A stretch of 64,000 nt of DNA from G963665085 sp963665085 (GCA_963665085.2 CAXXXS010000001.1:744001-808000); one strand, 5' to 3'. Shown: positions 36,750 to 47,069, counted from the first letter of the stretch. Numbers and translations: made by a program. The notes: generated by a model from the sequence alone, not told the origin.

Positions 36750-37964
36750 GTGAATAAACGTAAAATAATTAATGATCCGGTTTACGGATTTATCACCATA
36801 AAATCAGAACTTCTTTTTGACATTATCGAACATCCCTATTTTCAGAGGTTACGAAGAATAAGGCAATTAGGGCTTACCAACCTTGTTTATCCAGGAGCTA
36901 CACATACACGGTTTCAACATGCTATTGGTGCGATGCATTTAATGGATATGGCATTAAATACCATAAAATCGAAAGGACATGTAATAACCGATGAAGAATT
37001 TGAAGCGGCAATGGCTGCAATTTTATTGCATGACATTGGACATGGTCCCTATTCGCATACCTTGGAGAATTCAATTATTGAAGGCCTGAACCATGAGGCT
37101 CTCTCTTTAATCCTTATGGAAGAATTAAATAAAGAGCTGGATAACAAACTTGATCTGGCTATAAAAATATTTAAAAACGAGTACCACAAAAAATTTTTAC
37201 ATGAGTTAATTTCTGGCCAACTTGATATGGACAGGATGGATTACCTGAAGCGTGATGTGTTTTTTACCGGTGTTTATGAAGGAGTAATTGGTTCCGACAG
37301 AATAATAAAAATGCTTGATGTTATCGACGACCATTTAGTTGTTGAAGCAAAAGGCATCTATTCAATTGAAAAATTTTTAATCGCCCGTAGATTGATGTAC
37401 TGGCAAGTTTATTTTCACAAAACAGTATTATCAGCAGAAATCCTTTTAAATAAAGTTCTTAAACGCGCAAAAGATCTAATAAAAGAAAATAAAGGAATCC
37501 TTTCTACGCCATCACTGGCTTATTTTTTAAATAATCCAAAGGCATCGAGCACATTTAATAAAGATTTTGTAAAACATTATAATCTTCTTGATGATTCTGA
37601 TATCATGGCTTCTACTAAAATATGGTTCAATCATGACGATAAAATATTATCGATGTTATCTTCTAATTTAATCAACAGAAAATTATTTAAAATTGAGATT
37701 AGAAACGAACCGATTTCAAAGGAAGAATTAACTGAGAAACAAAAAAGGGCAGCTGAGATTTTATCAATTACAGAAGAAGAAACAAATTATTTTGTTTCTT
37801 CAGATTCTATCTCAAACCACGCATATTCATATGATGGCAACAATATACTTATTCAATATAAAAATAAATTAATTGACATTTCGGAAGCATCTGATATTTT
37901 CCATTTCAACGCATTAACTAAAGTTGACAAAAAATATTATTTATGCTACCCAAAAGAAATTTAA
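36750..37964 (+). CDS. HD-domain phosphohydrolase, dGTPase/SAMHD1-like
   Basis: A 404-residue HD-superfamily hydrolase, probably metal dependent and active on nucleotides. No ATG gives the full N-terminus: GTG 36750 yields MNKRKIINDPVYGFI, the start expected for the family, while TTG 36744 would add two residues. The metal site is seen in RFQHAIG, LLHDIGHGPYSH (HD motif) and MDRMDYLKRD. It precedes lpxD by 19 bp and is likely cotranscribed with the lipid A genes. A TACTTTTG box at 36707-36714 is a possible -7 element for it. Confidence 0.9.
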   Translation: MNKRKIINDPVYGFITIKSELLFDIIEHPYFQRLRRIRQLGLTNLVYPGATHTRFQHAIGAMHLMDMALNTIKSKGHVITDEEFEAAMAAILLHDIGHGPYSHTLENSIIEGLNHEALSLILMEELNKELDNKLDLAIKIFKNEYHKKFLHELISGQLDMDRMDYLKRDVFFTGVYEGVIGSDRIIKMLDVIDDHLVVEAKGIYSIEKFLIARRLMYWQVYFHKTVLSAEILLNKVLKRAKDLIKENKGILSTPSLAYFLNNPKASSTFNKDFVKHYNLLDDSDIMASTKIWFNHDDKILSMLSSNLINRKLFKIEIRNEPISKEELTEKQKRAAEILSITEEETNYFVSSDSISNHAYSYDGNNILIQYKNKLIDISEASDIFHFNALTKVDKKYYLCYPKEI

Positions 37965-37983
37965 CATATAACTCATTTATAAT

Positions 37984-39021
37984 ATGGAATTTACAGCAAA
38001 ACTTATCGCTGAATACCTTAATGGTGAAGTAGTCGGAGATGAAAATACTAAGGTTACAAAACCCGCTCGAATCGAAGATGGAAAACCAGGTTCTTTATGT
38101 TTTCTTGCAAATCCAAAATATGAAAAACACATTTATACAACAAAAGCTTCTATTATACTCATCAATAAAGATTTTAAGTTAGAAAATCCTGTAAATGCAA
38201 CCCTTGTTAAAGTTGATGATGCTTATCAAGGTATTGCTACGATGTTGGATTTATTTAGTAAAAACAAAAGAAAATACAAAGGGAGGAAATGGGGCTCAAA
38301 AGTAGCTTTCTCTGCTAAATTAGGTAAAGGAGTCTATGTTGGCACTCAATCTTGTGTGGCAAAAAAAGCAAAAATTGGAAATAATGTCAAAATATATCCA
38401 CAGGTCTATGTGGGAGAAAATGTTGAAATTGGCGATAACACTATTCTTTATCCCGGTGTAAAAATTTATGCTGATTGTAAAGTTGGAGAAAATTGTATTA
38501 TCCATTCCGGAACTGTAATTGGTTCCGATGGTTTTGGGTTCGCTCCCGATGAAAATAACATTTATAAAAAAATTCCTCAACTGGGTAATGTTATCATTGA
38601 AGACAATGTTGAAATAGGTGCAAACTGTGCTATTGACAGGGCTACGATGGGCTCAACAATAATTAGAAACGGCTCAAAATTGGATAACCTTATCCAGGTT
38701 GCCCATAACGTTGAAATAGGTGAAAATACTGTATTGGCCTCGCAAGTTGGAATAGCAGGTTCAGCAAAGATTGGCAAAAACTGTATGCTCGGGGGCCAGG
38801 CAGGAATTTCAGGCCATATCAGCATTGCAAACAACACAAAAATTGCTGCCCAGGCCGGTATATCAAACACCATAAAAAAAGAAAATACCATATTATTTGG
38901 TTCTCCTGCCCAAGACATAGGAAAAGAAAGACGAGCTATTGCAGCTTACAGAAACGGCCCTGACATTATGATGAAAATCAGACAATTAGAAAAAGAGATT
39001 GAGAAATTAAAGAATAATTAA
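37984..39021 (+). CDS. lpxD: UDP-3-O-(3-hydroxyacyl)glucosamine N-acyltransferase
   Basis: Third step of lipid A synthesis: adds the N-linked hydroxyacyl chain. 345 residues. The N-terminal uridine-binding domain ends near residue 100, followed by a long left-handed beta-helix of hexapeptide repeats (GVYVGTQSCVAKKAKIG...). The catalytic His is in the VAHNVEIGENTVLASQVG segment. The C-terminal helix (RQLEKEIEKLK) is short. Followed by lpxC-fabZ and lpxA in the same direction. Confidence 0.96.
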   Translation: MEFTAKLIAEYLNGEVVGDENTKVTKPARIEDGKPGSLCFLANPKYEKHIYTTKASIILINKDFKLENPVNATLVKVDDAYQGIATMLDLFSKNKRKYKGRKWGSKVAFSAKLGKGVYVGTQSCVAKKAKIGNNVKIYPQVYVGENVEIGDNTILYPGVKIYADCKVGENCIIHSGTVIGSDGFGFAPDENNIYKKIPQLGNVIIEDNVEIGANCAIDRATMGSTIIRNGSKLDNLIQVAHNVEIGENTVLASQVGIAGSAKIGKNCMLGGQAGISGHISIANNTKIAAQAGISNTIKKENTILFGSPAQDIGKERRAIAAYRNGPDIMMKIRQLEKEIEKLKNN

Positions 39022-39150
39022 ACAAAATAAAATACCCTAAATCTTAGTTTATTTTAAATTAGTTCTATTCAAAGTAATGCTTCTTTGAATTTAACTTTTT
39101 TTTATAACTTGCGCCCTAATTTTTTTGAACCTTAATTTATTAGATATCAC

Positions 39151-40545
39151 ATGTCAGATAAACAAAAGACATTAAAAAACGAAATCAAATTTACAGGTAA
39201 AGGGCTTCATTCCGGAGCTAAAGTCGAATTAACGTTGAAGCCAGCAGCAGAAAATTATGGATTCAAATTTCAACGAATTGATTTAGAAAATAAACCGATA
39301 ATCCGTGCAGTTGCAGAAAATGTGACTGAAACGTCAAGAGGTACAACAATAACAGAAAAGGGCGTTAGTATTTCAACCATAGAACATGTTATGGCCGCCA
39401 TGAATGGCCTTGATCTTGACAATGTTTTGCTTGAGATTGATGGTCCTGAAATGCCAATTATTGATGGGAGTTCAAAACCATTTGTTGAAGGCATTAAAAA
39501 TGCCGGTATTGTTGAGCAGGAAGCTGAACGTGAATACTTTGTTGTAAAAACACCAATTAATTTTACTATCCCTGAAAAAGGAATTGAGATTGATGTTTAT
39601 CCATATGATGGTTTTTGCATTGATGTGCTTATTGATTACAACTCAAAAATATTAGGAAATCAATATGCAACTATGCGAAATATTGAAGAATTCGAAGGGC
39701 AGATTGCACCAAGCCGAACCTTCGTTTTCTTACGTGAGGTTGAATTTCTGTTCAAAAATAACCTGATTAAAGGCGGGGATCTGGAGAATGCAATTGTTAT
39801 TATGGAAAATGCAGTTGCTCAAGAGGAACTAGACAGGCTTGCCGATCTTTTTAACATGCCTAAAATTAAAGCAAAACCAGAAGGAATCCTAAACAATATT
39901 GATCTACGATTTAGTAATGAGCCTGCCCGTCACAAATTGCTTGATATTGTTGGAGATATCGCTTTAACAGGGAAGAAACTTAAAGCAAAAATTGTTGCTA
40001 CAAAACCAGGTCATTTTGCCAATACTGAATTAGCAAAAATTATCCGTAAAGAGATAAAGAAAAAACTTGGTAAACCAGTTGCCCCGGATTATGATCCAAA
40101 TGAAAAGCCTTTGCTTGATGTAAATCAAATTAAAGCAATGCTCCCTCACCGTTCGCCATTTTTGTTAGTCGATAAATTAATTAAACGTACAGATGATTTG
40201 GTTGTTGGTGTTAAGAATGTAACAATGGACGAACCATTTTTTGTTGGGCACTTCCCTGATGAACCAGTTATGCCTGGTGTTCTTCAGATAGAATCAATGG
40301 CCCAAGTAGGTGGATTACTTGTTCTTAATACAGTACCTGATCCTGAAAATTACACAACATACTTTTTAAAAATTGATAAAGCAAGGTTTAAACAAAAAGT
40401 TGTACCTGGAGATACTTTAATTATACGAATGTCGTTGGTTGATCCAATCAGAAGAGGGATTGCATTAATGTATGGCGAAGCATTTGTAGGAGACACATTG
40501 GTTGCAGAAGCAGAAATGATGGCGCAAATTGTTAAGGTTAAATAA
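39151..40545 (+). CDS. lpxC: Bifunctional LpxC deacetylase / FabZ dehydratase
   Basis: A fusion of UDP-3-O-acyl-GlcNAc deacetylase (the committed lipid A step) with (3R)-hydroxyacyl-ACP dehydratase; 464 residues. This fusion is typical of Bacteroidota. LpxC occupies about 1-305: STIEHVMAAMNGLDLDN holds a zinc His, EMPIIDGSS is conserved, and EPARHKLLDIVGDIAL carries the other zinc ligands. FabZ is about 320-464, with LPHRSPFLLVD and GHFPDEPVMPGVLQIESMAQ, which includes the catalytic His and Glu. The linker contains YDPNEKPLLD. Confidence 0.97.
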   Translation: MSDKQKTLKNEIKFTGKGLHSGAKVELTLKPAAENYGFKFQRIDLENKPIIRAVAENVTETSRGTTITEKGVSISTIEHVMAAMNGLDLDNVLLEIDGPEMPIIDGSSKPFVEGIKNAGIVEQEAEREYFVVKTPINFTIPEKGIEIDVYPYDGFCIDVLIDYNSKILGNQYATMRNIEEFEGQIAPSRTFVFLREVEFLFKNNLIKGGDLENAIVIMENAVAQEELDRLADLFNMPKIKAKPEGILNNIDLRFSNEPARHKLLDIVGDIALTGKKLKAKIVATKPGHFANTELAKIIRKEIKKKLGKPVAPDYDPNEKPLLDVNQIKAMLPHRSPFLLVDKLIKRTDDLVVGVKNVTMDEPFFVGHFPDEPVMPGVLQIESMAQVGGLLVLNTVPDPENYTTYFLKIDKARFKQKVVPGDTLIIRMSLVDPIRRGIALMYGEAFVGDTLVAEAEMMAQIVKVK

Positions 40546-40623
40546 CCCTTTTTTGATGATTTTTTACATTGTGGTTTTATACTAATAATTACATCTTTAC
40601 GCAAATTAACACAAATAATAATT

Positions 40624-41403
40624 ATGATTCATTCATTAGCAGTAGTACATCCAGATAGTAAAATTGCTGAAAGTGCTGAGATTTCTCAATTTGCAACAAT
40701 TGAGAAAAATGTTGAAATAGACGAAGGAACATGGATTGGCCCTAATGCAGTAATTATGGAAGGATCAAGGATTGGGAAAAATTGCAAAGTATTTCCTGGA
40801 GCTGTAATTTCTGCAATTCCACAAGACTTAAAATTTGATGGAGAAGAAACAACTGTAAATATTGGAGACAATACAACAATAAGGGAATGTGCAACAATTA
40901 ACCGGGGAACAAAAGCCAAAGGTGCTACAATAATTGGTAAAAACTGCCTGATCATGTCCTATGTCCACATCGCCCATGATTCAATAATTGGCAACAACTG
41001 TATCTTAGTTAGTTATTCTGGTGTTGCCGGAGAAGTAGTAGTAGAAGATTGGGCTACAATTGCCTCTGGAGCATTGGTCCATCAATTCGTTCATGTAGGA
41101 AAGCATGTTTTCATTCAAGGATTAAGTAAAGTACTAAAAGATGTGCCTCCGTATATTCTGGCTGGTCGCGAACCATTAGCATTTGCAGGACTTAATAGTG
41201 TTGGATTAAAAAGAAGAGGATTTTCTACAGATAAAATCCGGGAGATGCAGGAAATCTATCGCCTTATTTATCAAAACGGGATGAATAACAGTGATGCTAT
41301 AGAATATGTAGAGAAAAATATCCCTCAATCTACTGAAAGAGATGACATTCTTAACTTCATCAAAAATTCAAAAAGAGGGATAATCAGGGGATTACTTGAC
41401 TAA
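40624..41403 (+). CDS. lpxA: UDP-N-acetylglucosamine acyltransferase
   Basis: First step of lipid A synthesis; transfers a 3-hydroxyacyl chain from ACP to UDP-GlcNAc. The 259-residue length is standard. Beta-helix hexapeptide repeats run over 1-190, with the catalytic His in IAHDSIIGNNC and the family segment AGREPLAFAGLNSVGLKRRG in the C-terminal helical domain. Downstream of lpxC-fabZ by 78 bp. Confidence 0.97.
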   Translation: MIHSLAVVHPDSKIAESAEISQFATIEKNVEIDEGTWIGPNAVIMEGSRIGKNCKVFPGAVISAIPQDLKFDGEETTVNIGDNTTIRECATINRGTKAKGATIIGKNCLIMSYVHIAHDSIIGNNCILVSYSGVAGEVVVEDWATIASGALVHQFVHVGKHVFIQGLSKVLKDVPPYILAGREPLAFAGLNSVGLKRRGFSTDKIREMQEIYRLIYQNGMNNSDAIEYVEKNIPQSTERDDILNFIKNSKRGIIRGLLD

Positions 41404-41431
41404 ATATTCCCTGCTATTTTTATATACAAAT

Positions 41432-41450
41432 ATTCTAAATGGTTTAGAAT
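41432..41450. terminator. Bidirectional terminator between lpxA and the histidine kinase
   Basis: ATTCTAAA-TGG-TTTAGAAT, a perfect 8-bp stem between two convergent stop codons; AT-rich and therefore of moderate strength. Confidence 0.5.
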
Positions 41451-41471
41451 TTCTCAAAAAGTGCGCGAAGT

Positions 41472-42878
41472 TTATTTTTCCTCCTGTGTTGGAAAAATTA
41501 TTTTGAAAGTTGTTCCTTTGTCTTCTTTACTTGTAACGTCTAAAGTACATCTGTTCAGCTTTAAAAACTCATCACAAAGGAGAAGTCCTAAACCAGAACC
41601 TTTTTCCCTGTTTGTACCAAAAGTAGATTCTGTTTTATCTATTTTAAAAAGGTTGGCAATTTGTTCTTCACTCATACCAACACCTGTGTCGGATATTTTC
41701 AGTATCGTCCTATTTTGTTGGCCTTCAGCATTAATGTTTATTTCTCCCCCGGTATAAGTAAATTTAATGGCATTGCTTACTAAATTCCTAATAACCGTGT
41801 CAATCATATTCATATCAGCATAAACAATCAATTCTCGATTACAATTAATAACCAACTTAATATTTTTCTCTGCAAGGTTTTGTTGAGCAAGTCTTTGATT
41901 TTTTATTAATACATCACAAAGAGAAAATAAAATTTTATTTGGTTTAATACTTCCTAATTGTGCCCGCGACCAATCTAGCAGGTTCAAAACTAACGTCTTA
42001 AGATTATTAGCTGATTCTCCAATTCCTATTGTGAATTTTTTTATCTTTTCAATATCGTAAACATCAATCTTTTCATTCAAAATATCCGTTAAACCAACTA
42101 AAGATGATAATGGATTTTTTAAATCGTGAGCAATAATGGAAAAAAATTTATCCTTAGTTTTATTTGCTACTTCAAGTTCAATATTTTGTTTATATAACAA
42201 TTCAAGATTAGCCTGCAGCTCTTCATTAAGTTGCATCTGAGTTTCTTTTTGTACCTCAAGTTCTTGTTGTATTTCTTCTAGTTGGCAATTAATTTCCTGA
42301 AGCTGGTTTTGATTTTGAACTAGTTCTTCATCTTTTATTTCGTTGTTTCTAAAATAGAGATAAAAAATATAAAAAATTATCATATAGCTCATAAACATAC
42401 ATGTCATTCGAAAAATCGATGACAATCTTTCAGGAAGTTCAATTACAGAAAAATCTTGTATTAAATTATATTCTGCTACCGCAAATAAAATATAATTAAT
42501 AATTAACATTAAAATTGAAAGCTCTAATCCTTTTTTTCTGTATATGGGCAAAGCCAGAATTGCAAAAATCAAAAAGAAATAATGTGTTCCGGAATCGAAG
42601 CCAACAATAAAGTATGATAATGCAACCAAAAGTATTTCATTAATTGCCAGGAATATAATATTTGTGAGTTTGTATAGATTTTTTTTAAGGAGAAAAATTA
42701 GAATCAGGTGTATAAAAATTCCTATTCCAAGAGTGATAATTGCAAATGCATATTTTTGTAAGGAAAGAATTGTATAAAGTAAAAAATAAAATGTATATGA
42801 TACTAAAGCAATGTAAATTGCTTTCTTTAGTGTAATCTGGAGAAGTTTTCTATCAATATCTTTAATCGATTTGTCCAT
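41472..42878 (-). CDS. Membrane sensor histidine kinase, orphan
   Basis: A 468-residue kinase. Five or six membrane segments cover about residues 20-180 (YTFYLLLYTILSLQ to IIFYIFYLYF), without a large periplasmic domain. A coiled coil rich in Gln and Glu follows (about 185-240). The HisKA motif is FFSIIAHDLKNPLSSL, and the ATPase domain shows the N box NLVSNAIKF and G boxes DTGVGMS and GSGLGLLL. No response regulator adjoins it, so the partner is elsewhere. Confidence 0.93.
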   Translation of the reverse strand: MDKSIKDIDRKLLQITLKKAIYIALVSYTFYFLLYTILSLQKYAFAIITLGIGIFIHLILIFLLKKNLYKLTNIIFLAINEILLVALSYFIVGFDSGTHYFFLIFAILALPIYRKKGLELSILMLIINYILFAVAEYNLIQDFSVIELPERLSSIFRMTCMFMSYMIIFYIFYLYFRNNEIKDEELVQNQNQLQEINCQLEEIQQELEVQKETQMQLNEELQANLELLYKQNIELEVANKTKDKFFSIIAHDLKNPLSSLVGLTDILNEKIDVYDIEKIKKFTIGIGESANNLKTLVLNLLDWSRAQLGSIKPNKILFSLCDVLIKNQRLAQQNLAEKNIKLVINCNRELIVYADMNMIDTVIRNLVSNAIKFTYTGGEININAEGQQNRTILKISDTGVGMSEEQIANLFKIDKTESTFGTNREKGSGLGLLLCDEFLKLNRCTLDVTSKEDKGTTFKIIFPTQEEK

Positions 42879-42983
42879 CTTAAATATGATATTAGATTAA
42901 ATATACTGATTTTTTCAAATATTTTTCTATTGCAAAGCCTGCTTATTTCCACTTCACAAAAAAACAGAAACGGATTTTATAAA

Positions 42984-44426
42984 TCAGAGAGCTTTTCTTA
43001 GCCTTGCTACAGGAATATTTAATTGTTCCCTATACTTAGCAACCGTTCTTCTGGCAATTTGATAACCTTTTTCTTTTAAAATTTCTGCCAACTTATCATC
43101 AGTAAGGGGTTTCTTCTTCTCTTCTGCATCAATACAATCCTGAAGTATCTTTTTTATCTCTCGTGTTGAAACTTCTTCACCTGAATCAGTTTGTAACCCT
43201 TCTGAGAAAAAATATTTTAAGGGATAAATACCAAAGTGTGTCTGAATATATTTACTGTTTGCCACCCTTGAAATAGTAGAGATATCGAGTCCTGTTATAT
43301 CAGCAATATCTTTTAAAATCATGGGGCGCATTTTAGTCTCATCACCTTCTTGAAAATATTCTTCCTGATAATTGATTATTGCCTCCATAGTCAATAATAA
43401 CGTATTCTGCCTTTGCCTGATGGCATCGATAAACCATTTTGCAGAATCCAGTTTATGCTTAACAAAACTTACGGCATCTTTCTGCTGCTTATTATTCTTT
43501 TTATTTTTTGAATAAGTGCTAAGCATTTCTGTATATGTCCTGTTTAATCTTAAGTCTGGAACATTTCTTTGGTTTAAACTAAGTTCAAGTTCCCCATCGT
43601 TATTATCAAGAATAAAATCAGGAATAATATGTTGTGCTGTTTTATTTGATGGATCTGAATACGAACTGCCAGGTTTAGGGTTAAGATGGACTATTTCTTC
43701 AATTGCATCTTTAAGGTCTTCTTCCTCAATATTTAACCGGGCAATAATCTTCTCATAATGCTTCTTGGTAAACTCATCAAAATGATATTTTAGAATTTGC
43801 CTCGATAACTTAATTATGGGATCATCCTGATTTTTCTTTTCTATCTGTAATAAGAGGCACTCTCTTAAATCGCGTGCACCAACGCCAATAGGATCAAAAT
43901 CCTGTATGACACGTAAGATTTCCAGCAACTCTTCTTCCGTAGTACTTATATTCAAAGAAAAAGCTAAATCGTCAACAATTGCCTCTAACTTTCTACGTAG
44001 ATACCCATCCTCATCAATATTTCCTAATAGGTAGAGTGCAAGATTATACTGTTTTTCTCCTAGTTTTCTGAGACCTAGTTGAGTTTCCAGGTGATCATGA
44101 AATGTTGCTCCCACAGAAAAGGGAATATCCTCCCGTTTATCATCCTTGGAATAATTTCTTGCCTGAAGTTTATATTCCGGGATATCCTCTTCATTTAAGT
44201 AATCATCCAGAGAAAATTCATCCTGATCTTTCTCAGAAGTATTATCATCCTGGGGTTCTCCATCTTCATCAGTCTCTTTACCCATTTCCAAAACAGGGTT
44301 TTCCTCTATCTCCCTCTTTATCCTTTGTTCTAGCTGCATTGTTGGAACTTCTAACAGCTTGATCATCTGAATCTGCTGAGGAGATAACTTTTGTAATAAC
44401 TTTTGTTGTAACCTCTGTTTTAACAT
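42984..44426 (-). CDS. rpoN: RNA polymerase sigma-54 factor
   Basis: Directs RNA polymerase to -24/-12 promoters, dependent on AAA+ activators. 480 residues. Region I is Gln/Leu-rich (LQQKLLQKLSPQQIQMIKLL), followed by an acidic region II (about 50-110), the core-binding region (about 120-300), a helix-turn-helix (DIADITGLDISTISRVANSK) and the RpoN box ARRTVAKYREQ near the C-terminus. No enhancer-binding protein lies nearby. Upstream is asnS, 64 bp away. Confidence 0.97.
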   Translation of the reverse strand: MLKQRLQQKLLQKLSPQQIQMIKLLEVPTMQLEQRIKREIEENPVLEMGKETDEDGEPQDDNTSEKDQDEFSLDDYLNEEDIPEYKLQARNYSKDDKREDIPFSVGATFHDHLETQLGLRKLGEKQYNLALYLLGNIDEDGYLRRKLEAIVDDLAFSLNISTTEEELLEILRVIQDFDPIGVGARDLRECLLLQIEKKNQDDPIIKLSRQILKYHFDEFTKKHYEKIIARLNIEEEDLKDAIEEIVHLNPKPGSSYSDPSNKTAQHIIPDFILDNNDGELELSLNQRNVPDLRLNRTYTEMLSTYSKNKKNNKQQKDAVSFVKHKLDSAKWFIDAIRQRQNTLLLTMEAIINYQEEYFQEGDETKMRPMILKDIADITGLDISTISRVANSKYIQTHFGIYPLKYFFSEGLQTDSGEEVSTREIKKILQDCIDAEEKKKPLTDDKLAEILKEKGYQIARRTVAKYREQLNIPVARLRKAL

Positions 44427-44490
44427 ATATTTTTCTAAATGAAAAAAATAAATCCAATCACAAAATTAAAAAAATATGTGAATGTTTACC

Positions 44491-45879
44491 CTAGAACTCA
44501 GCGTTCTTTGGTGTTCTTGGAAATGGAATTACATCGCGTATATTACTCATTCCTGTTACAAATTGCACCATACGTTCAAAACCAAGGCCAAATCCGCTAT
44601 GAGGAGCTGTACCAAATCTTCGTGTATCAATATACCACCACATTTCTTCCTCATTCATGCCCATTTCCCTAATACGCTGTAAAAGTTTCTCTAAATCTTC
44701 TTCTCTTTGAGAACCTCCGATTATTTCTCCAATTTTAGGGAAAAGTACGTCCATTGCCCTTACTGTCTTACCATCCTCATTCTGTTTCATATAGAATGCT
44801 TTGATATCTTTTGGATAGTCAACAAGTATAACAGGCTTTTTGAAATGTTTCTCTACAAGATATCTTTCATGCTCTGATTGAAGATCCAATCCCCATTCAA
44901 CAGGATATTCGAACTTTTGATCTGATTTTTTAAGAATCTCTATTCCCTCTGTATATGTTAACCTAACAAAATCGTTATCAACAATAAACCTTAAACGTTC
45001 AATAAGTTCTTTATCAAACATTGAATTTAGAAATTCAAGATCATCCTGACAATTATCAAGCGCAAATTGTATTAAGTATTTAACAAATTCCTCTGCTAAA
45101 TCCATGTTATCATTAATATCATAAAACGCCATTTCTGGTTCGTTCATCCAGAATTCTGCAAGGTGACGTGGGGTATTCGAATTTTCCGCACGGAAAGTTG
45201 GCCCAAACGTGTAGATCTCACTGAAAGCCATTGCCCCTAATTCTCCTTCAAGTTGACCGGAAACAGTTAAATTTGTTTCACGTCCAAAAAAATCTTCAGC
45301 AAAATTAATAGCCCCATCTTCAGTTTTTGGAGCATTATTTAAATCGAACGTAGTTACACGAAACATCTCGCCTGCCCCTTCACAATCAGATGCTGTTACT
45401 ATAGGTGTGTGTAAATACACAAAACCCTTTTCATGGTAAAATTTATGAATTGCATAGGCAAGGTTATGCCTGATCCTGAAAACTGCACCAAATGTATTTG
45501 TACGAAAGCGCAAATGTGCAATCTCCCTTAAGAATTCCATTGAATGGCCTTTTTTCTGTAAAGGATACTTATCTGGATCTGCTGCACCATATAATTCAAT
45601 TTCTTTTGCCTGGATTTCAACGGTCTGTCCTTTCCCTTCAGACTTTACGAGATTTCCATTTACTGCGATACACGCACCTGTGGTAATATCTTTCAAAACT
45701 GCTTCATCAAAAGAAGCAACATCAATCACAATCTGTATATTTTTTACTGTTGAGCCATCATTTAAATGAACAAAAGCAACATTTTTATTGCCTCGTTTTG
45801 TTCTTACCCAACCTTTTACCAACACATCTACATCATACTCAGTTGACAGAAGTAATTCTTTTATTTTTGTTCGCTTCAT
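44491..45879 (-). CDS. asnS: Asparaginyl-tRNA synthetase
   Basis: Class IIb synthetase charging tRNA-Asn; 462 residues. An OB-fold anticodon-binding domain occupies 1-110 (VLVKGWVRTKRGNKNVAFV). Motif 2 is in TFGPTFRAENSNTPRHLAEF and motif 3 is GFGLGFERMVQFVTG, with the MSNIRDVIPFPRTP ending that distinguishes AsnS from AspS. A TATTTTTG box at 45899-45906 (minus strand) is a plausible -7 element, though no -33 box fits. Confidence 0.97.
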   Translation of the reverse strand: MKRTKIKELLLSTEYDVDVLVKGWVRTKRGNKNVAFVHLNDGSTVKNIQIVIDVASFDEAVLKDITTGACIAVNGNLVKSEGKGQTVEIQAKEIELYGAADPDKYPLQKKGHSMEFLREIAHLRFRTNTFGAVFRIRHNLAYAIHKFYHEKGFVYLHTPIVTASDCEGAGEMFRVTTFDLNNAPKTEDGAINFAEDFFGRETNLTVSGQLEGELGAMAFSEIYTFGPTFRAENSNTPRHLAEFWMNEPEMAFYDINDNMDLAEEFVKYLIQFALDNCQDDLEFLNSMFDKELIERLRFIVDNDFVRLTYTEGIEILKKSDQKFEYPVEWGLDLQSEHERYLVEKHFKKPVILVDYPKDIKAFYMKQNEDGKTVRAMDVLFPKIGEIIGGSQREEDLEKLLQRIREMGMNEEEMWWYIDTRRFGTAPHSGFGLGFERMVQFVTGMSNIRDVIPFPRTPKNAEF

Positions 45880-45950
45880 CCTAAAAAATTTTGAACCACA
45901 AAAATATAATATATTCTATGATTCTGGATTTTGAAATTTATTTAAAACAA

Positions 45951-45976
45951 AAAAAGCTGCAAAAATGCAGCTTTTT
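45951..45976. terminator. Strong hairpin terminator after the TPR gene
   Basis: AAAAAGCTGC-AAAAAT-GCAGCTTTTT; the GC core is flanked by A and T runs on both strands. It lies 19 bp beyond the stop of the minus-strand TPR gene and separates it from asnS. Confidence 0.8.
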
Positions 45977-45994
45977 ATATATTATTTTTCGCTT

Positions 45995-46975
45995 TTATTC
46001 ACCGCATTTTAGTACTTGCTCCATTTGGTAATTTGCTGATTCAGCATATTTACCAACTGCTGCTTTGCTGTATGTTGAGCAAGCATTTATTTTATCTCCT
46101 TTTCCTTCGTAAGCTTTTGCTAATTCATAATTTACTTTTGCTACTTCTTCTTCATCCCCAGTAGCTATTTCAACAGCTTTTACGCCATTTTCAATTGCTT
46201 TATCCCAATCTTCTAAACTGTTATAAGACATTGTAATATAATAATATGTATCTGCATCTGCTTCCACATATTTTAGCGAAGATTCGAATGATTCAGCTGC
46301 AGTTTTAAAATCTCTACTATTAATAGCTTTTTTAGCTGTATTTTGATAATGATTACCCAATGTTTCAACAGCCTTTTTAACAGTTGAATTACTTTCAGGT
46401 CCAATTTCAACAATCTTATTAAAAGTTGAAATCATTTCATCTTCATTTCCTAAATTTTTTTCTGATAATCCTAAATAAAAATAAGCATTGATATATTCTG
46501 GATCTATTTCAACAGCTTTTGCAAATTTTGGTTTGGCATTAACATAATCTTTTGCTTTATAAGATTCTAAAGCCTGGGCATAATAAAATTTAGGGAGATT
46601 TTCTTTTGCTTTATCTTCTGTACTAACATCCTCATATTTTTGAGCTACCTCTATTGTCTTCTCGAGGCCTTTAATAGCATCATCCATTTGCTTTGCTTTA
46701 TAAGAATCTAAAGCTACACTATAATACAGGTTTGGTAATAAACCTTGTGCTTTCAATTTATGCTCATCTGCTTCAGTTCCAACCCCTTCACAAACAACAA
46801 TACAATTTTCAAATTTTTCGATAGCAGCAGCATTATCGCCAGCGTTTAAGGCTTCAGCTCCAGCGTTAAACGCTTCTATTGCCTCTGTTAACGTTTGCGC
46901 AAAACTTTTGCTAGTTAGGCCTGCCAGTGCCATAACAATTACTAATAGAAATACTCTTCCTTTAAATTCCTTCAT
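45995..46975 (-). CDS. Secreted tetratricopeptide-repeat protein
   Basis: A 326-residue exported protein. The signal peptide ends at SFAQ (residue 26). It then consists of about seven TPR-like units, such as AIEAFNAGAEALNAGDNAAAIEKF, KAVEIDPEYINAYFYLGL and ENGVKAVEIATGD. Many Bacteroidota carry one such periplasmic protein of unknown task; scaffold function is the safe reading. Monocistronic between two terminators. Confidence 0.9.
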   Translation of the reverse strand: MKEFKGRVFLLVIVMALAGLTSKSFAQTLTEAIEAFNAGAEALNAGDNAAAIEKFENCIVVCEGVGTEADEHKLKAQGLLPNLYYSVALDSYKAKQMDDAIKGLEKTIEVAQKYEDVSTEDKAKENLPKFYYAQALESYKAKDYVNAKPKFAKAVEIDPEYINAYFYLGLSEKNLGNEDEMISTFNKIVEIGPESNSTVKKAVETLGNHYQNTAKKAINSRDFKTAAESFESSLKYVEADADTYYYITMSYNSLEDWDKAIENGVKAVEIATGDEEEVAKVNYELAKAYEGKGDKINACSTYSKAAVGKYAESANYQMEQVLKCGE

Positions 46976-47069
46976 ATTAATTCATTTTGGTTAAACTATT
47001 TAACAAGTGGCCATAAAAATAGTTAACATAAACGAAATATAAAAAATTATTCCTGATAGATATAAAAAA

